A stretch of DNA of 64,000 nucleotides from Fimbriiglobus ruber. Lineage in GTDB: Bacteria > Planctomycetota > Planctomycetia > Gemmatales > Gemmataceae. Of the stretch, positions 52,886 to 62,900 are shown piece after piece. The stretch is taken from the NCBI RefSeq assembly GCF_002197845.1, contig NZ_NIDE01000006.1, positions 1 to 64,000 of the forward strand, given 5' to 3'. The notes under the pieces were generated by a model, which made no database searches, was not told where the DNA came from, and saw nothing but the letters and a program-made list of their open reading frames with translations. Within the stretch, counting starts at the first letter, position 1; every line of letters starts with the position of its first letter. Position numbers and translations under genes: made by a program.

Positions 52886-53198
52886 TCACGCAAGCAGCCC
52901 GATCCCGGCCGTCGACCCGGTCACAAGAGTGGCCGCGAGCGACCCGGACGGGTACTCAGACTGGCCGCGACGAGCGACCCGGCCGCGTCGTACCCGACCG
53001 CTTCCGTGGCCCCCAGCGAGTCGGTCACCAGGGTGGCCCGCCCGTCCCCGTCGTAATGGAACGTGAGCGTCACCCCGCTCGGGTCGGTGCGGGATGTCAT
53101 CCGCCCGTCGGCATCGTACCCCATTACCAACGTCCCGGCCGCGTTCGCGGCGGAGAGCAAGTTGCCGTCCGGGTCGTACACGTAGCTCCGGTTGTCGG
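52886..53198 (-). pseudogene. orphan YD-repeat (RHS) fragment
   Basis: YVYDPDGNLLSAANAAGTLV, GYDADGRMTSRTDPSGVTLT, HYDGDGRATLVTDSLGATEA and GYDAAGSLVAASLST are nearly identical to the segment at about 60130-60424 of the large RHS gene. It ends soon after a frame disturbance. It is a displaced piece of a duplicated RHS gene, itself cut by the IS21 at 53199; a few more bases of it follow the IS at 55656. Confidence 0.85.
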
Positions 53199-53301
53199 TT
53201 GGTGATTAGCATCGAAAAGGGAAGCGCGGTGAGCTTCTCAAAGGGAAGCGCGTCCCTCATCCTTCCACGAAGGCCATCCGGTCACTCGTGGGAGGGGAAA
53301 G

Positions 53302-54918
53302 ATGCTCACCGTGGATCGTTTCGCACTCATCCGCCAGCGGTACCGCGACGGACTCACCGTCCGCCAAATCGCCGCCGAACTCGGACACTCACCCAAGACC
53401 ATCCTCAAAGCCCTCGCGAACCCCGAACCGCCACCCGACACCCGATCCACCCCACGTCCCGCTCCCGTCTTCGGGCCGTTCGAAGCGATTGTCGACGCCA
53501 TCCTCGACGCCGATGAGCACGCCCCACGCAAACAGCGTCACACCGCCACCCAGATCTTCCGACGACTCGTGCAAGAGCACCACTACACCGGCAGCTACCA
53601 CCCCGTCCAACGCTACCTGAAAGACCAGCGACGCGATCGTCGCGAGACCTTCGTTCCCCTCGACCATGCCCCCGGTCAGCGGTGCGAGGCCGACTTCGGA
53701 CACATCCACGTCGACATCCCCGAGGGTCGGCTACTCGTCCCCGTTCTCATCCTGACCTGGAGCTACTCGAACGCTCCGTTCGCCATCGCCCTGCCCACCG
53801 AACGCACCGAAGCCATCCTCCACGGCATGGCCGAGGCGTTCGGGTTCTTCGGCGGAGTGCCCCGCGAAGTGTGGTGGGACAACCCGGCCACCGTGGCGAT
53901 TCACGTGGGGCGAGGTCGGGAACGGACGTTGCATCCGCGGTATGCGGCGTTGTGTAGTCATTACTCCTTCGCCGGCCGGTTTTGTTTGCCCGCGACCCCC
54001 CGAGAGAAGCCGCGGGTCGAGAACCGAGTGAAAGACCTGGAGCGGATGTGGGCGACCCCGGTGCCCCAGGTGAAGGATCTCGCGGCACTCAACGAACACC
54101 TGCGGCGGTGTTGCCTCCAGGCCCGGGAACGCACCTGTGGCACGAACACCGAGACGGTGGGCGTACGGTTCACGCGCGATCTCGCCGCGGCCGGTCCGTT
54201 ATCGTTGCGTCCGTTCGAGGCGTGCGTGTTCGGCACCGGGGTCGTGGATAAGTACCAGACGGTGGCGTTCGATGGCAATCGGTACAGCGTGCCGCGACGA
54301 TACGCCTTCCGGAGTGTGACGGTCAAGGGGTTCGTCGATCGTGTCGAAATCGTCGCCGATCACCAGGCCGTGGCGAGCCACGTGCGGAGCTATGGATCCC
54401 ACCAGCGAGTGCTGAATCCGCTGCATTTCCTGGCGATATTGGAGCAAAAACCGGCCACGCTCGATCACGCCCCGGTGTACCGCGACTGGGCATTGCCGGC
54501 GGTGTTCACCGCCCTACGAACGGACCTGGAACGTCGCCTGGGACCGCGAGCGGGAGTGCGTCAGTACATCCAGGTCCTCCAACTCCTGGCTCGGTTCTCC
54601 CTGGACCATGTGACCCAGGCCGTCACGGTTCGTCTGGCCCGGGGCGACCCCACGGTGGCGTCCATCACCACGACCGCCGAACGACTCGTCCAGACCAGTG
54701 ACACCGCGATGTCACCGCGTGATGCCCGCTTGTCCCAGGTCACCGTACCGCGTCCCGACCTCGCCCGCTTCGACCGACTCTTACCTCGTTCCCCGGAAGG
54801 AATCGACCATGACCGATCCAAGCACGATGCTGTTGAAGGCGAACCTCAAGACCCTCAAGTTGCCGACGGTGCTGGCCGAGTACGAGAAGCTGGCTCGGGA
54901 GGCAGCCAGTCGCGATGA
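53302..54918 (+). CDS. istA: IS21 transposase
   Basis: 538 residues. The N-terminal HTH is RQRYRDGLTVRQIAAELGHS followed by PKTILKAL. The DDE core has CEADFGHIHVDIPEGRLLVP (D), ALPTERTEAILHGMAEAFGF, VPREVWWDNPATVAI (D) and the Glu region EKPRVENRVKDLERMW. The C-terminal domain follows. Its last 110 bases overlap istB, the usual IS21 arrangement. Intact. Confidence 0.95.
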   Translation: MLTVDRFALIRQRYRDGLTVRQIAAELGHSPKTILKALANPEPPPDTRSTPRPAPVFGPFEAIVDAILDADEHAPRKQRHTATQIFRRLVQEHHYTGSYHPVQRYLKDQRRDRRETFVPLDHAPGQRCEADFGHIHVDIPEGRLLVPVLILTWSYSNAPFAIALPTERTEAILHGMAEAFGFFGGVPREVWWDNPATVAIHVGRGRERTLHPRYAALCSHYSFAGRFCLPATPREKPRVENRVKDLERMWATPVPQVKDLAALNEHLRRCCLQARERTCGTNTETVGVRFTRDLAAAGPLSLRPFEACVFGTGVVDKYQTVAFDGNRYSVPRRYAFRSVTVKGFVDRVEIVADHQAVASHVRSYGSHQRVLNPLHFLAILEQKPATLDHAPVYRDWALPAVFTALRTDLERRLGPRAGVRQYIQVLQLLARFSLDHVTQAVTVRLARGDPTVASITTTAERLVQTSDTAMSPRDARLSQVTVPRPDLARFDRLLPRSPEGIDHDRSKHDAVEGEPQDPQVADGAGRVREAGSGGSQSR

Positions 54919-55585
54919 ATCGTACGACGCGTACCTACTGAAGTTGACCGAGTTGGAGGTGGCGACCCGGACCGCCAACGCAGTCGCCGCTCGGATCCGA
55001 TCGGCCGGGTTCCCGATGGTCAAAGAATTCGACACGTTCGACTTCACCGCAATGCCGAGTCTGCCGAAACAGAAGGCGTTGGAGTTGGCTCGTGGGGAGT
55101 GGGTCGATCAACGGACCAATGTGTGCCTGATCGGCGGGAGCGGAACGGGCAAGACGCACGTGGCCGTGGCCTGGGGCTTGTCGCTGTGTCGACTCGGGAA
55201 GAAGGTGCGGTTCGTGACTGCCGCGAGCCTCGTGACGGAGTTGGAGGAAGCGCAGCAACAACACCGGCTGGACCGCATGCTGAGCGCGTTGGACCGGCTG
55301 GATCTGCTCATCGTGGACGAGTTAGGATACCTGTCGTTCAGCCGTGGTGGAGCGGAGTTGTTGTTCCAGGTGTTCGCGGACCGGTACGAGCGACGGAGCC
55401 TGTTGATCACGAGCAACCTGCCGTTCAGCGAGTGGGGCAGCGTATTCCAGGGCGAGCGGATGACGGCGGCCCTGCTCGACCGGCTCACCCACCGCTGCGA
55501 GATCTTCGAGATGAACGGCGAAAGTTATCGGTTCCGCGAGTCGATGAAGAACAAGCCGACCAAGACGAACACCTCGAAGAAATGA
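54809..55585 (+). CDS. istB: IS21 helper ATPase
   Basis: 258 residues from ATG 54809 after GGAAGGAATCGACC. N-terminal helices (LLKANLKTLKLPTVLAEYEK), Walker A LIGGSGTGKTHVAVAWG, Walker B LLIVDELGYLSFS and sensor SLLITSNLPFSEW. The AAA+ regulator selects the target for IstA. Intact. Confidence 0.95.
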   Translation: MTDPSTMLLKANLKTLKLPTVLAEYEKLAREAASRDESYDAYLLKLTELEVATRTANAVAARIRSAGFPMVKEFDTFDFTAMPSLPKQKALELARGEWVDQRTNVCLIGGSGTGKTHVAVAWGLSLCRLGKKVRFVTAASLVTELEEAQQQHRLDRMLSALDRLDLLIVDELGYLSFSRGGAELLFQVFADRYERRSLLITSNLPFSEWGSVFQGERMTAALLDRLTHRCEIFEMNGESYRFRESMKNKPTKTNTSKK

Positions 55586-55661
55586 CGACATTCTAACCCC
55601 GGCTCGTTTCCCTTCTCGGTGCTCTTCGCGTTTCCCTTTTCCGTGCTATTTACCAGTCGGT

Positions 55662-55850
55662 CACCGCTTCGCCCCTCAATACTCGTAGGGGAGCAGGTCG
55701 AGGTGCGGTCGGCCTCGGTAACGAGCCACAGGTCTTCGCCCTTTCGAGTTTGGTAAGCACTGAGTAGACGGCCGCCGTCACGCAGAGCAAGTTGGTTCTG
55801 CTTGAAGTCGTGCCCGTCAACGAACTCGCCTCAATCCCCGTTGACATGTC
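55662..55850 (-). pseudogene. short degenerate coding remnant after the RHS fragment
   Basis: On the minus strand GGRLLSAYQTRKGEDLWLVT and EADRTSTC look like the conserved end of a small uncharacterised protein (pattern LLSxYxxRxGxxLWxITExDR), but no start is found and the tail is disturbed. It borders the RHS fragment. Weakly supported. Confidence 0.35.
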
Positions 55851-56219
55851 GCCGCAGAAAGTCAGCTGGCGATTGCCCAGATGAGCGGATTGCTCGCAAA
55901 GCGCCGGGTGTTGCTACTACCCGGCCAAACTCGAACTTCGGCATTGGCGTCTCCCTGGTGCGGCAGACCAGAAAAGGTCATTGCTCGCATCAAGGGACGG
56001 CGATTTATTCTGAGAGGATGGGCGTTACAAACAGTTCAGACCGAACCCGAGGACGTGCTTGGATGTGCTGCATGCTGGCGTGCGAAAGGTTTGAGCAAGC
56101 GAGCAAAGCCTGCCTGTTGTCCGGACCTACCCTTTACTCGCTTACTCGCAAGATCACAGATCACGGTACCTGGGTCGGTTCCATTGGCCCTCGGGTGGAG
56201 CATAGGCACTCCAGCTCTT
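55851..56219. other. no recognisable feature
   Basis: About 370 bp of lower-GC, unstructured sequence between the remnant and the immunity gene. Short frames on both strands have no coding character. I see no promoter, repeat or RNA gene that I can support. Confidence 0.5.
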
Positions 56220-56969
56220 TCATGCAGGCCCTGGAGTTGTGTCCGCTTGCCCCAGAACACGCTCAAGATCTGCTGCGGATTGAGGAGCCATTCCCTCTGC
56301 ACGCCAGTTCTGTAATAACTCTCGGGCTTTTTCGCCGGCCAAGTCGTCGCTGAGCATGTTGAGGGCTTGCTCCCAATATGGGGTGGACTCCAAACTCCGC
56401 AGTATGGCCATCGAGCATTCGGGGGAAATGGTGGTGGGCGGAACAGCCACGAGGGTTAGGTAAGCTTGTGCGGAAGTAGAACCTCGGGTGGTTAGCACCA
56501 CCATCCAGCCCAAGTCAGTGGCTTTGTACGAGGACCGGTACTCAGTATAGCACTTGATGACTAATGTCTCGATGAGGTTTCCCATCGTCTTCGTGAGTTG
56601 ATTGGCGAACTCACCCAGCACACCGTACAGAGCGTGCAGCAGGTCACCGACGCTCCCACCTGGGTTGCCCATAACGGCTTGGAGCAGGCGGTCGAGCATC
56701 CAACTGGACCAAGCAGGAGTGCTGGTGTCAGCGTAGAGCGACAGCAGCATCAGCCTCGACGCTCGGATGCGGTCTGGTTCGGGAGTAGAACTAGTGTTCC
56801 CCGAGGGCACTTCCACCGACTCACAGCCGAGGAATTGCATTGTTCTAGCATAGGCAGTAAAGGTACTCGGCGGCAGGTCAACGAAGTTCCGGCAGGTTGG
56901 ATCGCTGACCATCCTCGCCGTCCGGATCTCGTGTTCAACCTGCTGTAGGAAGTCGTTCGAGCTAGTCAT
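56220..56969 (-). CDS. putative immunity protein of the RHS toxin
   Basis: 249 residues from ATG 56969, which overlaps the toxin stop by 8 bases. MTSSNDFLQQVEHEIRTARM, MLLSLYADTSTPAWSSWMLD, RLLQAVMGNPGGSVGDLLHA, ATDLGWMVVLTTRGSTS, then a helical end. It is soluble, with no signal and no known domain. The position immediately after a toxin tip, on the same strand, is that of an immunity gene. Its GC content is lower than its surroundings, as is common for swapped toxin-tip/immunity cassettes. Confidence 0.75.
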   Translation of the reverse strand: MTSSNDFLQQVEHEIRTARMVSDPTCRNFVDLPPSTFTAYARTMQFLGCESVEVPSGNTSSTPEPDRIRASRLMLLSLYADTSTPAWSSWMLDRLLQAVMGNPGGSVGDLLHALYGVLGEFANQLTKTMGNLIETLVIKCYTEYRSSYKATDLGWMVVLTTRGSTSAQAYLTLVAVPPTTISPECSMAILRSLESTPYWEQALNMLSDDLAGEKARELLQNWRAEGMAPQSAADLERVLGQADTTPGPA

Positions 56970-59900
56970 GCACCACCACCCTAATGAGCGTGTTCGGGGA
57001 CAACTGGCCTGACTTAACTCTTCGTATGATCTCGGCAATCCGGTGGTGCCCGCCCGTGAGAGACAAGTTACCGCCCGGAGCTTCAGTGGCACTAATGGGG
57101 TCTTCTATCCGAAGACGAGTCAAGTCCTCGTTACTCAGTTTACCCACAGGTCCAGCTTGTTGCGGGTTCTCCGGATGCATTCGTGCAGGGTTAGTCTGCG
57201 TAAGATCACCTGCACGAACCTCCCGAATCCGGGGGTTGAACTGCTGAACGGTCGGCGGGTCAGGATTGCCGGGGGTTCCATAACGGCGTCCCTTTCGGTC
57301 CCGGAGTTCGGTTCGGTAAAGAGTGCTATCCGGCAACTCGTTGAAGTTTGGTGCCGGTTCACCCGCTGGCCTCGCTGCTCCTGAGGCATGTGGAATAGTT
57401 GTCGTGCCCTTCTTGGCCTTCTCTGCTCGCTCAAGTACTCGATCAGCAATCTTCTTGGCCTTGTCTGGAGGAATGCCAGCGGCCACCAGCTTCTCGATCG
57501 CCCCCTCTCGATTGCCCTCCTTTAGTAATTGAGAAATTTGTCTATAAAACCATTTCTTAACTGATAGATCTTTGAATACTATTCCTTCACTTCTTATTGC
57601 CGCCTTGACAGTTTTGACGCAGACCTGGTCGTTGTGAGCCCAGACCGCAAACCCCCACTCGATACACCCGACGAAGTAAGTATGGTAGTCGGCTACCTCG
57701 ACGTTGTACACCCGCTCCCACGCCCCGGATGTCCCAACCGCCGCCACTTCCGCCCAATCGCCTGTTTCGGTCAGGATCCGATCCCCTGCGATCAACTCGT
57801 TGCACCTCACCCACCCTCGCCCGGCTACATGGAACGGGTGCTCGGCCGTCGTCCGAATCACCTGGCCCCGAATCTCCAACTCCCACACCGCTCCCCACCG
57901 CTCGAACACCTCCTTGATAACCTTCGGAACCACGTCACCCAGCGGGTCATGTTCGTCCCGCGAGAGGACCACGTCCCCGGGCCGCAACGCCTCGATCGCC
58001 CGGGCTCCGTCCGGCGTCCGCAGCGGTGTCCCGGCCGCGAAACACACCTTGTTCAAGGCTTGAATGAACGACAGAGACGCCCCCATCAGGTGGAGGGTGG
58101 CTTCCCCCAAATACCCCCACTGATTCTCCGGCGCGGCGGTCAGCGCCTGCCCGGCCGCCACCCCGGCTAACCCGAACTGAATTCCGGCGCTGGCCGCGAG
58201 CATAATCTTCCCGGTCGTACACCCGGCCCGGCCCGCCCACCCCAAGACGGGCAACAGATTCGCCACGTCTCCCGCCACCGTCTTGGCCGACTCCAAATCC
58301 CACCGTAGGGTTCCGTCGTGGGCAGCCAACGTTGTTCCACCCCCGGGGACCGCCCGAAGGGCGAACTCGGCCACCCCGACTCCCACCTCCCACCGATCGA
58401 CCGACTGTCCCGACAGCCGCTTCTCGTACAACCGGCGGAACGACGCCGCCTGGGCTTCCCTGGACCGCAGCCGGGCCACCACCGCCACCGGATCCCTGCC
58501 TTCCTGCCCGCGGGTCGAAATCTGGTTGTAATACGCGACGTGGTAGAACGGGGATACGACTTCGCGGGTCCCGTCGCTCGCGACCTCGATCTGACTGCCC
58601 GGGATCGGAAGCGCTAAACCGGTCGTGCGCGTCGGGGACAGGATCATCTGGTAGTACCCGGTCCCGTCCGGGGACACATCGCACACGTACACGTCTTTGG
58701 TCTTGGGATCCTCCCACGCGAGCGGGTTGCCATCAACGGTCTGAGATAACAAACCCTTGACCCGAGCCCGCGGCACCTCCGCCGGATTCAGCGTCAGGCT
58801 CCCGGCCTCTTTCCGGATGACCTCGCCGGCCTCTTTCTGGGCCTGGCTGACCAGCATCGGACCATCGTCTCCGGCCAGGGATAGATACCGGTTCTCGGCC
58901 CCGAGATCCCCGGTCGGACTTGCTTTCTGGGCGTCCCGGTCGCCCCCGTACAAGGGGCCCATGACGAACGGCACGTCGGCGTCCGGCACCCCCGCCAACA
59001 GGAGACCGTCGACAATCGCTTCGTGGGTGTCTACCGACCGATCGGCGTCGACGATCGAGAATCCGTTCCCGGCATCCCGGAACGTCACCTTGCCTTCCCC
59101 GGCTATCTCCTTCCACAGATCCCGCTCTTGATTCGGGACGTACAGCCACCGGCCCGTCGGATCGGTCCCGTCCATCGGCCCGTTGCCGACGTACCGATAC
59201 GGGTTGCTGTCCGGTCCCAAGCCCGTCGGATCCTGAGTGGTGAAGCGCCCGGTAGTGGGGTCGTATTCGCGGGTTTGGGTGAGGTAGTGTCCGGTCACTG
59301 GATCGTACCGGTATCCGTCGAACAACACCTGCCCGCTCAGCCCGGGGACCGTCTGGGCGGTGATCGCCCCGAAGGGATCGTACCCGATCTGGTCGAGGAC
59401 TACCCCGGCCGCGCTGGCCACCGCCACGACCGACCCCAGCGGGTTGGTGAAGTCCCAGTACACGGCACCCCCGGCGACCGAGTCGACGCGGCCGAGCCAG
59501 GCGTCAGGCCCGTTGCCCGCCAGGTACCACGTCGTCCCCACCCCGGCCGTCACGTCGGCCCACGCCGTCGTCCCGTCGGTGGTCACGAACGCCGTCGTCT
59601 GTGTAACGCCGTCGACCGTCGAAGTCTGCGATACCCGGTCGCCGAGGGCATCGTAGGCAAACGCGTCGGTCTCGATGAGCGACCCGTAGACCGTCTCGGT
59701 CGCCGATGTCATTTCGTTCGCGTCGTTGTATGCGTAGTCCCACTCGGTCCCGAGGGACGCGCTCGACTTGGTGACCGTGTTCCCGGCCGCGTCGTACGTG
59801 TACACCCACGTCCCGTCCGTGTGGATGCGGTTGCCCGTGTCGATCACCACTCCCGGCCCCGTCCGGTTGCCGTTCGCGTCGTACGTGTACGTGGCCGGCC

Positions 59901-62900
59901 CGGCCGACGTCATCTGGTTGGTCGCGTCGTACCCGTAGGTGAGCGATGTGCTGTGGACCACCGACGTGGTCATCCGACTACCGGTGTCGTACCCGTAGGT
60001 GTCGGCTTCGACGGTGGTGCCGTCGCCGGCCATCTGGGTGACGCCGGTCACCCGCCCGCGGTCGTCCCGGGCGTACGTCGCCGTCCCGCCGGTGCCGCCG
60101 TCCCGAGTGATGCTCGTCAGCTCGCCGGCCCCGTCGTACCCGAGGGTGGCCGCCAGCGATCCCGAAGGGGTACTCAAGCTGGCCGTTAGCAACGACCCGG
60201 CCGCGTCATACCCGGTCGCCTCGGTCGCGCCCAGCGAGTCGGTCACCAGGGTCGCCCGCCCGTCGCCATCGTAATGGAACGTCAGCGTCACCCCGCTCGG
60301 GTCCGTCCGGGACGTCATCCGCCCGTCGGCGTCGTACCCCATCGACACCGTCCCGGTCGCGTTGGTGGCCGAGAGCAGGTTGCCGTCCGGGTCGTACACG
60401 TAGCTGCGGGTGTCGGTCACCGTCCCGCCCGCGTCCTTCCACACGACCAGGGTGGCGTGCCCCTCGGCGTCGTACGCCGACTGGGTCGTCCGCCCGTCCG
60501 GGTCGGTCAGAGCGGTCGGCCGCCCGTCCCCGTCGTATTCCGTGACCGTCGATTCCCCGAGGGCGTCGACCTGGAGGGTCAGCCGACCGTCCTCGTCGTA
60601 GCTGTAGGTCGTGGTGGTGTTGTCCGGGTCGGTCTCGGACAGCGTCCGCCCGTCGGCGTCGTACGTGTACGAGGTGACGGCCGCGGCCGCCGTCCCGGCC
60701 CCGGCGGTGACGGCCGTCGTCCGCCCCTCCGCGTCGTACGCGGTCAGCGTCGTGTCCCCGTTCGCGTCGATCAGAGCCGTGACGCGGTTGTCGGCGTCGT
60801 ACACCGAGGTGGTGATCCCGGCTGTCGCCCCGGTCCCGTCGACTGTGGCCGTTACGTTCCCCCGCCCGTCGTACAGAGTGGCGGTCGTGTGCCCGGCCCC
60901 GTCGACCGTCTGGGTCAGCCGCCCGTCGGCGTCGTAGGAACTGGTCACGGACGCGGCCACCGCCCCGGCGGCCGACGCGGTCGACGCGGTCAGGACGTTG
61001 CCGTCGGCGTCGAACGTCGTGAGGGTGACGTTCAGGGCCGGGTCGGTGACCCGCGTGGCCCGGTGGTCGCCGTCGAACTCGGTCGTGGTGGTCAAGTCCC
61101 CGGCGACCGTCAACGTCTGGTTCCCGTCGGCGTCGTACCCGTACTGGGTGACGTGCCCGTCCGGGTCGATCGATTGGGTGAGGCGGGCGTCCCGGTCGTA
61201 GGCGCTGGTCGTCGCCGCGGCCACCACCCCGCCGACCTCGGTCACTTCGGTCGTCACATTCCCGGCCGCGTCGTAGGTCGTGCTGGTCACGATCCCGGCC
61301 GGGTCGGTCACTTTGGTCGCCCGCCCGGCCGGGTCGAACTCGGTCGTGGTGGTCAGATCCCCATCGATAGCCAACGTCTGGTTCCCGGCCGCGTCGTACC
61401 CGTCCTGCGTGACCGTCCCGACCGCGTCGATCGACTCGGTCAGGTTCCCGTCGGCGTCGTACACGCTGGTCGTCGCCGACAGTAGGGTCGTGCCGAAGTA
61501 CACGGCCGAGGTGAGCGGGCGGCCGGCGTCGTCATACGTGACCGACGTGACCGTGCCGAGCGGGTCGGTCGTGGTCGTCGCGTTCCCGGCCGCGTCGTAC
61601 GCCGTGACCGTGTCCACCGCGGCCCCGTCGCGCAGGTCGGCGATCAGGGTCTGCCGGCCGGCCGCGTCGTACTCGTAGTCGATCGATTTGCCGAGCCCGT
61701 CGGTCGTCGCGGTCAGATGCCCGGCCAGGTCGTACGTGTTGGTGGTCGACGACACCACGGTCGTCCCGGCGTACACGGCCTCGGTCAGCACATTCCCGGC
61801 CGCGTCGTAGGTCGTGCTGGTGACGTTCCCGGCTCCGTCCGTCAGACTGGTGACGCGGCCATCCCCGTCGAACGCCGACGTCGTGTCGGCCGGTTGCTCG
61901 CCCGCGACCGCCGGTTCGTCGACGGCGGTCTGGTTCCCCTCGGCGTCATACCCGTACGTCGTCGTGTTGCCGAGCCCGTCGGTCATCCCGGTCATCCGCC
62001 CGGCCGCGTCGTAGGCGTTGGTCACGGCGGCGACGACCACCCCGGCGGCCGACTCGGTCACCGCGGTCAGGACGTTGCCGGCCGCGTCGTAGGTCGAGAG
62101 CGTGACGTCCCCGTCCCCGTCGGTCACCTTCGTGGCCCGCTGGTCGGCGTCGTATTCGGTCGTGGTCGTCTGGTCCCCGACCGCCACCGACGTGACGTCC
62201 CCGTCCGCGTCGTACCCGGTCAAGGTGACGTTCCCGTCCGCGTCGGTGAACTGGGTCAGGTGTCCGTCCGCGTCGTACACGTTCGTCGTACTCGCCACCT
62301 GGCCGGTGACGGCGTCGGTGATCGCTTGCGTCAGCACCCGCCCGTCGGCGTCGTACGTGGTCGCCGTCACGTCCCCCTTGGGGTCGGTCGCCAGGGTCAC
62401 GTTCCCGTCCTCGTCGTACGCCGACGTGGACACCAGGTTGCCGCCGGGCATCACGACGGCCATCGTCGTCTGCCGGCCGGCCGCGTCGTACGCGTACGAC
62501 GTCGTCGTCCCGTCCTGGTCCTGCTCCTCGACCACCCGCCCGTCGGCGTCGTACGTGTTCGTCTTGGCCGACGCCTCGGTCCCGTCCGCGTCGTACACCT
62601 GCTCGGTCAGTACCCACCCCTCGGGGTTGTACGTGCTGAACGTCTGGTTCCCGGCCCCGTCCGTTGCGTCGATCACCCGGCCCTCGTGGTCGTACACGTC
62701 GGTCGTGGCCACCGGCGTGTCGGACCCGACCCCCTCGGTCGTCGTCAATACCCGCCCGTCGGCGTCGTACGTCCACGACGTGACGTTCCCGTCCCCGTCC
62801 GTTTCCAGGGTCCGGTTCCCGTCCCCGTCGTACGCGTCCGTGACCGACACCGGGGCCGCCCCGGACTCGGCCGACGACGTCGTCGCGGTCAACACGTGCC

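Larger units (their letters stand above)
53199..55655 (+). mobile_element. IS21-family insertion sequence, intact
   Basis: 2,457 bp. The ends are inverted (TGGTGATTAGCA left, TGGTAAATAGCA reading in from the right), with several internal copies of AAAGGGAAGCGCG/AAAGGGAAACGCG, the multi-repeat ends typical of IS21. The 6-bp duplication GTCGGT (53193-53198 and 55656-55661) flanks it. Removing it restores the RHS-fragment sequence GTTGTCGGTCACCG. It carries complete istA and istB. Confidence 0.93.

Noticed and set aside
55802-56353. Plus-strand frames of 140-180 residues
   Set aside because: Composition is not protein-like, no ribosome site is present, and they partly oppose the immunity gene.
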